Below are positions 1 to 12,300 of a stretch of DNA of 64,000 bases, piece by piece. Made by a program: the position numbers and the translations under genes. Location of the stretch: the NCBI GenBank assembly GCA_964017125.1, contig OZ024914.1, positions 15,851,508 to 15,915,507 of the forward strand, in the 5' to 3' direction. The notes under the pieces are model-generated. The model saw nothing but the letters and a program-made list of their open reading frames with translations. It made no database searches and had not been told where the DNA came from. Numbering within the stretch: position 1 is the first letter of the stretch; each line of letters opens with the position of its first letter. Origin of the DNA: Flabesymbios commensalis. Lineage: Eukaryota > Annelida > Polychaeta > Terebellida > Flabelligeridae.

Positions 1-1715
1 ATAAGTTCTAGACTGGTTAATGTTATTTATAACACTAGACACACAAAACCAACTTTGCTTCTAAAATATTTTAACACGCTTTCAAACACAACCACAAACA
101 CAGACGTAATCAGTGCTTTTAAATGGACAAATATATTCTTATTAAGTAAGGTATGAAGTTAATGAGTTGCTTGAGTTTTTTATAAAACCCGACTTTAAAC
201 ACATTATTTGGTAGCGTGTCAAATTTGAAAATAAAAGTAGATAGTCTAATAAAACCCGTCATTCTAGTCAAATCAGAAAAAGTGTGTGAATTTTACATTT
301 GAATGAGGATATCTATGGAGATGAGAGGGTTAATTTGTAATGTTGTGTATCTATGCTTCATGTTTGTAATAACATCGCCCCTTTGCACCGATAGGGTCTG
401 GTGATTGCACAATTCAAAACCCCGGTGTTGTGTAAATGTGGGACCAACGTACGTTTCAGATACTACCTGATTACACCAACACCGAAACAACAGCGGCCCA
501 ATGTTTTATGTTTACTAATTAAACAGATTGCACTTTTAATTCGCCTCCATAGTTTACTCGGCCTCAGACCGCCAGGGCTCGAATTTCGAATCCTGTGTCT
601 GGAGGACAGTGTCATCTCAATCATCTCACCATCCTCAGGAGGTTCTCCTGGCCCAGTTTAGCCTATTTGTGCACAAAGGTGGCCTAAAGCCCGATTCATT
701 TCATTTTCCATAGTTTATTGCTGACATCCGTCCTCTTTTAGTGGAATTTCAAATAAGCAAATCAAGTGAGTAATTACGTGGTATGTTATTCCACTAAGGC
801 GTTCACATTTGTATTATTCATTCGGTTGTTGCTTTTGTAATCAAGAAATCTGCATAATCTTGTATCTATAACAATTTATTTGACGAGATATTTATAGATC
901 ACAGATAACAGGATTAAAGCATTGCTATTCTAGCTACATGTTCTTATCACTTTGAACACTATCATATCACAGAAAACATTTTATAGACATTTAAAAAGGT
1001 AATGTCGCACATTGTAATTGTAATTTCAGTAATAACTTTACCGATGAATTAAAATATACATAACACAACGTGAAACTTATTTAATGTAATTTTATGTGCT
1101 GTAGAATGGTAAAAACCTAATAATAACTGCAGAAGCATAGTTCAGTATATGTTCAATTAGTATATGTAATTACTTGTATTGGTTATTAATTGTTGTTTGT
1201 TCCTTAGTAAAAATATATTTAATTTTTGGTTTCACTTTTAAATTTACTAACTGCAGACGAGTCTTCATTTTAAAAAAGTCTTTTGTAATTGTACGAATTA
1301 AAATTATAATGCTAAACGATGAGCCATTCAATTGTGTGTATTATACATTTCTTCATTCTAATGAAATAAATTATCTTAATTGGTGACGGGCCTATTCATG
1401 TGGAATAATCGGATTCCGTTGTCTTTGTCAACTAATTACGGGTTTAAACGTCAATTCACACCTTTATATGGTAGTTATTGTTACAAATAAACATGGTCAG
1501 TCTGTTCAGTTGTCAGGTAACTATCGTCATCTCATCACACTCCCAAGCATCAAAAGGTTGGCCCAATGTTGGTTTAATACAGATCCACAGGCTACAATGT
1601 TACATCAGCCTTAATCCAGCATTGGGTCAATGTGTCGCCAAACATCCACATATACCCTATGTTTGTTTGGCCGACGCGCAGGGAAAGTGTTCACCCTAAT
1701 GTTGCCTGGACCGTA
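1..1715. other. AT-rich flank without a recognisable gene
   Basis: I see no credible coding region here. Open frames are short, lack family motifs and are not supported by splice signals. About 1545-1700 has fragments rich in the 'CCCAATGTTGG / CAGCATTGGGTCAATGT' words of the foldback family found several times between 40 and 57 kb, so it is probably a decayed member. About 545-660 has a B-box-like word (TTCGAATCC) but no convincing A box. Confidence 0.6.
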
Positions 1716-4090
1716 TATATGCGTGATCAAGCAAATTTTTGACTAAATTAATTCAACTCAAATGTCTAAAAGGTTTTGTGGTAGGTGCTTTGTTAATCTA
1801 ATAATTACATTTTGAAGTCGTATCTTTTTGCATAACTATGATTATTTTTCGTCATTTGAAGCTGGAAATTGCGTTAGCAAATGAATGAAAAATAGTCCAA
1901 AACAATTCGGCAGCATAAGGGTTAGGCTTAGTCTACCGGCGAATATGATATGCTTAACCTATGTTGTCTTAAGGTTGGCACCAACATTGCCTCAGTGTCA
2001 TATGTTTGCTGAACTGCTTCTGAGTGGATCATGATCTGAAGGTGCTGGTCGTTGGGCGTGTCCTCATAATTCGTTGTCGTGAAGTGTGATAATGTTGTGA
2101 TGCTTTATATGCTTATTCAATGACCACGTCTATTATATTCTATAGATATAGGTCAGTTGAAATGATTTCTTCATAAAGTGACATTTATTAAAAAAAAAAA
2201 ATTACAACTACAGTATTCGCATGTATATGTTGCAAAATAAAATTAGATTAATGTAATTAAACAAGTACATTTGTGCATGAGAATTTTAATAACAATTTTG
2301 ACTTGTGTTATGTCCTCCAATGTTTTAATAAAAATCAAAACAATAACATAATATTTAATTCAACTGTACATAATCCTCAGATTTGGATTCTTACAGAACA
2401 ATAAAGTTCTGAACAACATAGGAGCTTGTAATGTTTATCACATTTATTTTTTAGTTTCCAGAGTGCAATTATGTCAATGTTTCTCATATCTGTGAGTTTT
2501 TTGAGTGCAATTAGCGCCAGTGGGAAATATGTGTGCAGAAATGTAGAAATAACAACATATTTGGGCGAAGTGAGAGAAATGACAGTCATAACTCCGACTT
2601 GAGAATTGATCAATTGCTATCGATGGTCACACACTTCTATTCTTTACCCTCATGTGTTAGTTTAAGTTTTAATTTTCAATTAACACCACTACTAATCACA
2701 CACGCTTTTGTGTGGAAATTATATTCTCAACTAAGTATTTAATTATAAAAACAAGCTTTATAAGAAAAACACATACACAAAACACTTTAATAAAGGGATA
2801 ATACAAAAGAAAACATTAACCATAATTGAACGTTTTAGTAAGACAACTTACTTGAAACAAAACAAATATACATTTTTCACCCGGGATTTTTCATCATAAT
2901 GCATACTTAATTCCAAGGATAGAATTGAATACTAGTACATTTGGTCGCCGTGTCTTAATAAGATTATTATTTTGACATAATAATCATTATCATCTATTCT
3001 TACAAATATAGAACAATCTAGAATAGTAATTATTGACGGAGAAGTTGTCTCAGTTTTGTAAAAAAAACTTATTTTTAAATTTTGTGATAATGCAAAATTC
3101 TAAAATAACTACCTGTATTTATTTAAACGATTTTTTAAAGATGTAACTTTGTTATCCTTAAAGACTTAACGGCATTATAAATTATAGATGACTATAAGCA
3201 TCTGAAAGCACCAATAAGATAGATTGAAGAACATATCAATGATTTGTTAGTGACCAGGTGTACCCCTCAAGGCAGTGTATTATCTCCGTATTTGTTTAAT
3301 ATTTTCAACGCGGGCTGTTTTGACTGTCACCAAACCTACATTGCACCCGAAGACGCTGCATGGCATTGTTAATTTTTAGTATTTTTTAGTAGTACGGAGA
3401 TCATAGTTAGAGGTTCTAGTAGTCAAACATTTTTTAAAAATTACTGACAATGTTTATCATTTAATTTATATATTTTTTACTGGTTTAAATGTGATTTTTT
3501 TTGTAATTTGCTACAATTTGTACAATTTTATTGCATGTTTCAACCTTTCATGTATTTTCTAATGCATTCAGGGTTTATTAAATAAATAAACGCTTTATTA
3601 TGCTCATTCAATGACGAATCAATTATATTCTATAGATAGTTGAATTTTTTTTCATTGTTATACGTTTTTATTATATTTGTATCATAAAGTATTTATTGCA
3701 AAAATAACATTTAAACTGATTAAATGGTACATTTTTGCATACACTTTTTATTTTTTATTATTTTTTTTTAACCAAATTTGACTTAGTTGATTTCTTCCTA
3801 TGATTGTCTCAACAAATTTACAATTTTGTATTTACATGTACAGATATAAGTTCAATGCGCCGAAACGGCTGCAGGACTGTATGCTCCCCGGGGAGTTAAA
3901 ATGGCACACAAATAAACAGGTCCAGTGACCAGGGAGTAAAACGTAAAGTCCGATGATAGGTCTTCAGACTTGATATCAGACTATAAAAAACCTGCACTTT
4001 TACCTTTACAGATATTTCTCTGATTTCTGTGACAAATAAGTCTGGATTGACTTCCTTTCTGTCAATAAAATAATTGTCTGTCTATCTGTT
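1716..4090 (+). repeat. Segmental duplication block E, copy 1
   Basis: This block is repeated with high identity and small indels at about 29671-31978, between homeobox units 2 and 3. It includes an older internal duplication: about 2100-2320 resembles about 3592-3810, both sharing a TTATATTCTATAGATA word. About 2390-2760 is an inverted, diverged counterpart of about 4640-4960 in the neighbouring block, giving a large foldback arrangement. No host gene is seen in it. Confidence 0.8.
3215..3330 (+). mobile_element. LINE reverse transcriptase fragment
   Basis: A short plus-strand reading segment encodes TPQGSVLSPYLFNIF, which fits the conserved block around 'GxPQGSxLSPxLFN' of non-LTR retrotransposon reverse transcriptases. 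The segment is only about 30 codons and is followed by unrelated sequence and a stop, so it is a relic. The same fragment lies at about 31137-31215 in the second copy of block E, so insertion and decay came before that duplication. The clade cannot be resolved from so little sequence. Confidence 0.7.
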
Positions 4091-4210
4091 TGATTATAAA
4101 TCGTGGCCACGGATTATAAATCGTGGGAACGGATTATACATCGGGGCCACGGATTATAAATCGTGGGAACGAATTTTAAATTGTTGGAACGAGTTATAAA
4201 TCGTGGGAAT
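4091..4210. repeat. 20-bp minisatellite, six units
   Basis: Six contiguous 20-bp units follow the pattern GGATTATAAATCGTGGGAAC with substitutions (for example TCGGGGCCAC in unit 3). The same array occurs with six units at 31979-32098 and with four units at 20087-20166 and 28965-29044. The unit number distinguishes the two lineages of the block. Confidence 0.9.
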
Positions 4211-4302
4211 CGATTGCAGCGGCCTATAGGCCTACACTGTACATGCAAATTAATACTTAATAATATTTATATAATTATATGTACAAGTATTAAATGCTCT
4301 AA

Positions 4303-4349
4303 AATAATTAAAATTACTATACATAATATGTATAGTAATTTTAATTATT
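4303..4349. repeat. Perfect 22-bp palindrome with 3-nt loop
   Basis: The left arm 4303-4324 and right arm 4328-4349 are exact reverse complements around the loop AAT. The arms are AT-rich (core ACTATACAT / ATGTATAGT). The palindrome is kept in the copies near 20.26 and 29.14 kb and partly lost near 32.2 kb. It sits just left of a second, larger palindrome. Confidence 0.9.
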
Positions 4350-4375
4350 TAGTAACAGCAGTTATTTTATCTCCA

Positions 4376-4470
4376 GTTTTGGTGCGGGAAACATATATCT
4401 ATCTTGTATAGCATGACTAATATGATTAGTGATACTATACAAGATAGATATATGTTTCCCGCACCAAAAC
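4376..4470. repeat. Perfect 36-bp inverted repeat (hairpin)
   Basis: The left arm 4376-4411 starts GTTTTGGTGCGGGAAAC and the right arm 4435-4470 is its exact reverse complement, with a 23-nt loop. Imperfect pairing continues outward (AACAGCAGTTATTTTATCT against AGATATAAGATAGCTGCTATT). Copies lie at 20323-20419, 29209-29305 and 32256-32352. A single diverged arm, in opposite orientation, lies near 61.56-61.66 kb, so this is part of a dispersed foldback-type repeat. Confidence 0.92.
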
Positions 4471-4505
4471 CAGATATAAGATAGCTGCTATTATTATAAA
4501 TAGTA

Positions 4506-6298
4506 GCAAAAAAAGACACTCTGGAAAGCGTAGAAACCATTAGGATATATACAATTTGATATACAATATCACATTGATCACCAGGTTATGAGAGGTAATC
4601 ATATAATTTAGACACAAACTGTAGTGTGACTGGTAGTGATGAATATTAAAATAACATTCATTGAGTGTTAAGAGCTATAGGCGTGATGAAAAATACTTAC
4701 ACATTATGAGTGGATAGTGTGAACATCGATAGCAATTGATACATTCACAAGTTATAACTGTCACTTGACTGTGCTGTTATTTCTATATTTCTGTAAACAT
4801 TTCAAAAGGCGAAAATTACACTCAGAAAACTCACAGATGTGAGACACACTCTGTTTCAATTGCACTCAGTAAATTCACAGATATTAGAAACAATGCAAAC
4901 TGCTATGTTATGTTAGAGCGTTTCTTGTACGTAATATGTAAGCTGCTCTATCGCTATGACTGGTCTACTACAGCAACATTTTAATTGCTAAAATAAAGCG
5001 CTATGTTTTGGATATTTTAATTCATCTAGATCATCATTTGTACCGAGATAACATATAATTCTGATATAAATGTCTTCCTAAAATGTTACGAAAATGGCGG
5101 TCTCTGATATTTCAGTGTTTAAAGTTGTAAACATCTGGCGGACAATACAATCCTCAGCCCCTAATCCTTTGACAGCTAACATCTCTGATCTCTAAGTATC
5201 AAGTCAGATAATACACACAACAAAATGGACAATACCATAGGAGACAAGTAAGCATAACAAACATAATTATTATTTTTTCATTTTCTAATTTCACAGATAA
5301 ATTGTTTTAAATTACACTTGCAATCAATCATGCCAAAATCATGTACTAAATACACATTGAACCATTGAAAGGCATAGGCTCTTACGCATTTCTGCTTTAA
5401 TGTAATAAACCTTATGCTTAATTACCATCATTTCCTCATGTAGCGAAATTATCATCCTAAGTCTCTTGGGATACAAGCTTTGAGAGATGTCAGCTTTTGT
5501 GAATGTGTTAAGATATTACACCAGTATCAAATATAGCTTATGCTACTGAATTACGCAATTATTGCTTAATGCAAAATAAATCTGCAAAACATATTTTTAA
5601 ATAGAGTAATATTTTATCTTTCTATCTTTGGTGATATTTTTGTAAATTCTGTCTTTTTAAATACCAAAATATATGGAAAATGATAGGCATTATAACACAT
5701 CATTCGTGTGGGCAAATCATACTGAGGTACATAGCGATGCGGGTTCCCATTGAAAGGCTGTGAATACCATTTTTATGTTTAAAATTCCCATTGAAAGGTT
5801 GTGAATACCATTTCTATGTTTAAAAAGCATATTATTTCACAGTATAATAGACGTTGATTACAGGAAGATTCAAAAGGAAAAAAATGGACGCATGTGACTT
5901 TAGAAATAGGTTACTGATCATTACTATAATTACTGATAAATGGGAGATCTTGTGAAATCAACGGTGAAGTAAGATACCATATAATTAATCACTTGATTTG
6001 TTTATTTTACATTTCACCTAATGAGGAAGTAGGTCATAAAAAATTATGGAGGCAATCATAAATGCAATCTGCATAATTAGTAGGTCCTCATTGAACCATC
6101 TAGCATTGGGTCAATGTTGTTTTAGTGATGGCCCAATGCCGCCGGTGGTGGTTTAGCACAGACAAAATGATCCACGATTGAAATTGTGTAAGCAGCAGCG
6201 CCTTGGTACAAAGGGGGGGGGGGGGTGGCATTACAAGCATGAAACGTGGACAAAGTGGTACATAACAAGTTAACCCTCTCCTCTCTATAGATTATTTT
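4506..6298 (+). repeat. Truncated copy of the homeobox upstream region (unit 0)
   Basis: This stretch begins AAGACACTCTGGAAAGCG and matches the first about 1.75 kb of the three homeobox units (from about 9387, 20459 and 32393). It ends abruptly at about 6298 after CTCTCTATAGATTATTTT, where the full units continue toward their promoter. It therefore carries no homeobox exon. A 14-bp G run lies near 6212. About 6300-6470 is a diverged copy of the 2590-2760 part of block E. Confidence 0.85.
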
Positions 6299-6480
6299 GT
6301 CATAAGTCTGACTTGAGAATTGATCAACTGTCAGTAGTCACACACTACTTTACACATATGTATTTAAATGTTAATTAATACTACAGTATTACTTGTTAAC
6401 GCTTTGTGTGCAAATTATATTATTAACATAACTCACAATTAAGTATTTCATTAAAAAAACCGTTCCTTTATCTCGCTTCC

Positions 6481-7412
6481 CAAGCTGGTAAAACATTTTT
6501 TTCTCTACACAAGCAATATCGTCCCATAGTCGGTAAATTGTCACTTGTTATTGCGTTCAAGGTTTTTGATTGTCAAATACTGCCCATATTAGAGTATTCA
6601 AGTGGTACACCGGTGATAGTGTTAATGATTTGGAAAAAATACATCTAAAAATAAATAAATAAACTCTGGGTGTTAGAGAGCAAACACCCACTCCCGCAAT
6701 ATATGGTGACACAGGACGGTTTCCATTGATTATCAGGCAGCATATTAAAGCTGTAAAATATTGGAGAAGATTTCTGAACCTATCACAGAACCACCCTGTC
6801 AGAAATGCCTACAATATGCTACTAGCGCTAGATGGCACTGGATTCATAAACAGGTGCTCGGGTATTCGGTCTGTCCTTGAACTAACTGGGCTATAGATCA
6901 ATCTTGGTAAACGCAGCACATTGGCAATATAAATAAATTCATGTTTTCCTTTAAAGATTTAATTGTTAAAATATTTACACAGCGGTGGAGACAAGACATC
7001 GAGAGTTCAAGTAAGATGCGCACATATTCATTGGCAAAAAATTATTTGTTTGTGGAGCCATACATCTTAAATATAAAGGGAAACCACCTCATAACAGCAA
7101 TGACGAGATATTGAATGAGCTCACATGATTTTAAAATAGGGAGAGGACGATACAATAATCCAATCAATTCAATAAACCAACGACTATGCACAAGGTGGGA
7201 ATCAAATTGACGACGAAATACATCTTCTTCTTCACTGTAATGCTATGAACAATGAACACGAAATCTTGCTCAATTCTGTGCCCGCAATTATCAATATGCA
7301 ACCAACAAATGATATGTTTCTACCAATTATGACATCTAGAGTCATTACAGTGGTGAAGTCACTAGCAAACTTGATCTATGGTTGTTATAAACGAATTATT
7401 GTGTCATATCTT
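6481..7412 (+). mobile_element. LINE 3' end (non-LTR retrotransposon), degenerate
   Basis: Plus-strand translation gives, in successive frames, segments typical of the region after the reverse transcriptase in CR1/Jockey-type LINEs. These are a 'FKVFDCQILPILEYSS' segment (6541-6609), 'LGVREQTPTPAIYGDTGRFP' followed by 'IKAVKYWRRFL' (6627-6893), 'SKMRTYSLAKNYLFVEPYIL' (6983-7109), and a C-terminal piece containing 'RLCTRWES' and 'EIHLLLHC'. The coding sequence is interrupted by at least two frame changes and several stop codons, so it is inactive. The 5' part is absent. Clade assignment is tentative. Confidence 0.85.
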
Positions 7413-8115
7413 GCGTGACTGGCATAAATAATTATTATCATGATTATGTGTCATTAATATTGTTATAACGTTACACTTTTATCTAAAACAATCATAAGTC
7501 ACCTGTCGTTATGGTATCCATATTATCATGCCTTCATGATCTGACTTGGGTATTACCACATATCAGGACGGCTGTTGCTCTCGGATCTTATTATTTGGCT
7601 TTTTAGGGCCGGTTAGGGACGTTTCCGTCGCCTTTGTTATCAGACGAGGTGGGGCTTTATGGAAGATTTCAGAGTTGCTAAGTCAACTGATTTTCTCTAT
7701 GAGGTCGCGAATGTTTTTCTACGATTGTAACCAGGTAACTCCGGGTATGTGGTACAAACTTGGTGGTGATTGAAATGGTATGAAATAAACAATATAGTGA
7801 ATTAATATAAGCCGTCATTTTTTTTGTGCGAGGGCCATGTCTGTGTGATTGGCACAAATAATTACTATCCGCCATTATTACTTTTATTTATTCACCAATA
7901 GTAAATATCAGGGAACCTCCGGGCTCATAGCGACTGTGCTTGCATGGTAACATGGCTCGGAGCTACCTGCTTCGCAGATTGCCACATTTATTGTACTTGC
8001 ATGATATTATATTTGTTTGTTTTTTAAATACCATATAGTTTTTGCCATTGTCTTATTGCATACTCCAGTTACTGTAGCATAATTATGCACTTGTATATAT
8101 TTCAGGTTTCATAAA
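7413..8115. other. Intergenic, no feature recognised
   Basis: Nothing with gene-like signals is visible. Two similar words (GACTGGCATAAATAATTATTATC at about 7420 and a GATTGGCACAAATAATTACT variant at about 7848) suggest a small decayed repeat pair. Confidence 0.4.
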
Positions 8116-8420
8116 AAATTCGGTCATTTTATTTTGGCTCCCTAATATGACCAACATGTCCATAGGCTAGAACTGCAATTTTTTATTTATTTTTGTGCTG
8201 CGCATTTATCGGTTAGGCTAGATATAGATACGAAATTCCTGATTTCTAATTTTTGACAACCATGTCAAAAATAGGAAATACGGGAATTTCGTCTCTACAT
8301 CTAGCCTAACTGGTGAATGCGCAGCAGAAAAATTTAAAAACTTTTGCAGTTCTAGTCTATGTACATGTTTACATCATATGGTCATATTAAGAAGCCAAAA
8401 TAAAATCACCGAATTTTTGA
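8116..8420. mobile_element. Foldback MITE-like element
   Basis: The whole segment folds on itself. The left end AAAAATTCGGTCATTTTATT pairs with ATAAAATCACCGAATTTTT at the right end. Inside, CGGTTAGGCTAGATATAGA pairs with CATCTAGCCTAACTG, and TTTTTGACA pairs with TGTCAAAAA across a loop near 8262. No coding potential is seen. This fits a non-autonomous, long-inverted-repeat DNA element. Superfamily and target-site duplication are not resolved. Confidence 0.75.
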
Positions 8421-9138
8421 TGATTTTAGCGTGGGCATGTCCCTTTAAAAATGACTGAAAAAAATCAATCAAACTGTCATAATAAAAAATAATCCAACAC
8501 AAATGGCTAGTGCAATTTAATTAATTTTTTTACATTTACTCCATTCCTAATTTAATTTTCAAAATAAATGTGCGAAATATATCCAAAGTTGACCTGCCAA
8601 TGAGCGAGTATTAATTATTGTGAAAAAATTGCTCCCACTCTGTTATGTATTTATAACTGCACTGCTTATCGCGACGGTCGCCGAAATCATTTTGAGTTTC
8701 ATTTGCTCTACTTGTATTTAATTCTTACAATAAATGTGCAAAATATCCAAAATATTGACCTGCCAATCAGCGACCATCAACAAAAATGATCAAATGAAAT
8801 GATAACAGGGAAATCATATTCTAGGTAAATACTTATAATTTATGCGCAGCGTGTTATCAGTCTGTAACTAATTTTACCTCATAATCGTTATATATTTTAG
8901 CATGTATTTAGCGTTCAAACAACGTTTATTCAATTGTAGCCCACCGTCTGACCCAGCATTGTGTAAACCCTAGTTGAAAGGTTGTGTTTGCTGGCAATAC
9001 CGCCCCGCGACCGCAACAGGTATATTGAAAAACCTGCAACGCCAAGAAGCGAGAAAATATAGTAAAACAGAAAAAAAACAAAGCCTAAAGGACGGTCGAA
9101 AGTATTAACTTGCATGTAGAGTGTAGGCCTATTAAGCC
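8421..9138. other. Intergenic with a diverged direct repeat
   Basis: Two similar segments, about 8540-8620 and 8715-8780, share AATAAATGTGC(A/G)AAATAT, TTGACCTGCCAAT and AGCGA words. No gene is recognised. Confidence 0.45.
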
Positions 9139-9146
9139 CCTGCAAT

Positions 9147-9348
9147 CACTGAGGGGAAGTAGTGTGGTTTGATGGAATAATTAATTATTTATATATGTTT
9201 GCTAGGGTACGGTACACAGCAATGATCAGACTTCACAAGCTGATAGAATCATATATATGCGTCATGTAGAGTCCGATTATTGCCTTGTACTCTAGCAAAC
9301 GTTTATTAATTAATTATTCAATCAAAACCACACTACTTCACCCCAGTG
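9147..9348. mobile_element. hAT-like MITE with 8-bp target duplication
   Basis: The element starts CACTGAGGGGAAGTAGTG and ends CACTACTTCACCCCAGTG. These inverted termini pair over about 25 bp, with further pairing inward (AATTAATTATT, GTTTGCTAGGGTAC / GTACTCTAGCAAAC). It is flanked by CCTGCAAT (9139-9146) and CCTGCAAC (9349-9356), an 8-bp duplication with one mismatch. CASTG termini and 8-bp duplications are typical of hAT elements. At about 202 bp without coding capacity it is non-autonomous. Confidence 0.75.
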
Positions 9349-9386
9349 CCTGCAACGTCGGGCAGAGAAAACCCCCCTGTTATTTA

Positions 9387-12300
9387 AGCAAAAAATACAC
9401 TCTGGAAAGCGTAGAAACCATTAGGATATATACAATTTGATATAAAATATCACATTGATCACCAGTTTATGAGAGGTAGTAGTGTGACTGGCAGTGATGA
9501 TTATTAAAATAACATTTATTGAGTGTTAAGAGATATAGACGTGATGAAAAATACTTACACATTATGAGTGGATAGTGTGAACATTTATAGCAATTGATAC
9601 ATTCACAAGTTATGACTGTCACTTCACTGTGCTGTTATTTCTATATTTCTGTAAACATTTCAAAAGGCGATAATTACACTCAGAAAACTCACAGATGTGA
9701 GACACACTCTGTTTCAATTGCACTCAGTAAATTCACAGATATTAGAAACAATGCAAACTGCTATGTTATGTTAGAGCGTTTCTTGTACGTAATATGTAAG
9801 TATGCTCTATCGCTATGACTGGTCTACTACAGCAACATTTTAATTGCTAAAATAAAGCGCTATGTTTTGGATATTTTAATTCATCTAGATCACTATTTGT
9901 ACCGAGATAACATATAATTCTGATATAAATGTCTTCCCAAAATGTCCCGAAAATGTCGGTCTCTGATATTTCAGTGTTTAAAGTTGTAAACATCTGGCGG
10001 ACAATACAATCCTCAGCCCCTAATCCTTTGACAGCTAACATCTCTGATCTCTAAGTATCTTGTCAGATAATACACACAACAAAATGGACAATACCATAGG
10101 AGACAAGTAAGCATAACAAACATAATTATTAATTTTTCATTTTCTAATTTCACAGATAAATTGTTTTAAATTACACTTGCAATCAATCATGCCAAAATCA
10201 TGTACTAAATACACATTGAACCATTGAAAGGCAAAGGCTCTTACGCATTTCTGCTTTAATGTAATAAACCTTATGCTTAATTACCATCATTTCCTCATGT
10301 AGCGAAATTATCATCCTAAGTCTCATGGGATACAAGCTTTGAGAGATGTCAGCTTTTGTGAATGTGTTAAGATATTACACCAGTATCAAATATAGCTTAT
10401 GCTACTGAATCACGCAGTTATTGCCTAATGCAAAATAAATCTGCAAAAAACATTTTTTTAAATAGAGTGATATTTTATCTTTCTATCTTTGGTGATATTT
10501 TTGTAAATCCTGTCTTTTTAAATACCAAAATATATGGAAAATGATAGGCATTATAACACATCATTCGCGTGGGCAAATCATACTGAGGTACATAGCGATG
10601 CGGGTTCCCATTGAAAGGCTGTGAATACCATTTTTATGTTTAAAATTCCCATTGAAAGGTTGTGAATACCATTTCTATGTTTAAAAAGCATATTATTTCA
10701 CAGCATAATAGACGTTGATTACAGGAAGATTCTAAAGGAAAAAAAATGGACGCATGTGACTTTAGAAATAGGTTACTGATCATTACTATAATTACTGATA
10801 AATGGGAGATCTTGTGAAATCAACGGTGAAGTAAGATACCATATAATTAATCACTTGATTTGTTTATTTTACATTTCACCTAATGAGGAAGTAGGTCATA
10901 AAAAATTATGGAGGCAATCATAAATGCAATCTGCATAATTAGTAGGTCCTCATTGAACCATCTAGCATTGGGTCAATGTTGTTTTAGTGATGGCCCAATG
11001 CCGCCGGTGGTGGTTTAGCACAGACAAAATGATCCACGATTGAAATTGTGTAAGCAGCAGCGCCTTGGTACAAAGGGGGGGGGGGTGGCATTACAAGCAT
11101 GAAACGTGGACAAAGTGGTACATAACAAGTTACCCTCTCCTCTCTATAGATTATTTTATTCATGTGTAAAAGTCAATTATTTGTCAAATTGCATGGCAAT
11201 TGGTATTCCTCTCACATTGCATTTAAAATTTTGTGCATTGAAATACATTTGTTGTGGTATATAATTTTTTTTCTTCTTGATAGGTAACACAACTACTTTA
11301 ATTCGCAACAACGGTAATTAGGACTTGTCGACCAGCTCAATATAACATGATACGATATAATATTCTGAGGGTAAATAATCTACTTTTTAACTTCCTCAAT
11401 CAATAATATCTATCTACCTTCCAAAATATAGAAGGCTCATACAATATCAAACACAATCAAGTTTTTTTAGAGACAAACGTTGTAATATAACGATTTTATT
11501 TACTACTGGTACAACTACCGAAATATACAGTATTTCAATCAACAACAAGTCTTTTTATCTACAAGTACTTTTACACATAAATATATATCTACATGTTTAC
11601 TGCCATAGGTAATTATTATATATTTATTTTACTGATGTAAAAAATCAATAGTGTTTCAATAGTGTTTTAATTTTTATATTGTTAATGCATACAATATTTG
11701 GTCACGCATGGTAGGTTTCATGACTTTTATATGTGGTTTGTTATTCCAGAGAGTAGTAAAGATAATTGACTAGTCTGGGGCTTAGTGGGATGTCTGGAAT
11801 GGCGCCTGGAAGGATTGTGATTTCAGGGAACAATGGGATGGATAGAACAGAAGGGGTGGATCCCAGATCGGCGAGTGTTGACACTTGTACAAAATATCCC
11901 GCCATGAACGCAGGCGGGGATTACGTTATTCCACAGCCTTGTTGAACACCTACACAAGCCCCCATTTTAGTGAACGCTGTGCAATTAACCCAATCGGTGC
12001 TAGAGTAGACGCTAGAGCATGTTAACCTTTTGACTTACAATTAAATAAATTGGAAATAAAAAAGCATATAATCATTTCAACCTGGCACAATAAGGTGCAG
12101 ATTGTGTGCACGCATAATATTTTTGTAACTGTTTTTGTTCAGTTCAAAATAGTAATGTAAAATTTATAATTAATGTTATTCTCTAGAACTGTTCAGTGCA
12201 TCACCATAAATTAAGGAAATATGTTACTAAGTCACGTTAATAACTTGATAACTAACTAAAAAAAATTGACATAGCAAATTCTTTAAATTAGTACAAATAT

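Noticed and set aside
545-660. B-box-like TTCGAATCC considered as a tRNA or SINE
   Set aside because: No A box at the right distance and no acceptor-stem pairing.
2100-3810. Direct repeats about 1.5 kb apart in block E, considered as terminal repeats of an element
   Set aside because: They are diverged, lack defined ends or target duplications, and no element-type coding sequence lies between them beyond a short LINE fragment. An old tandem duplication fits better.
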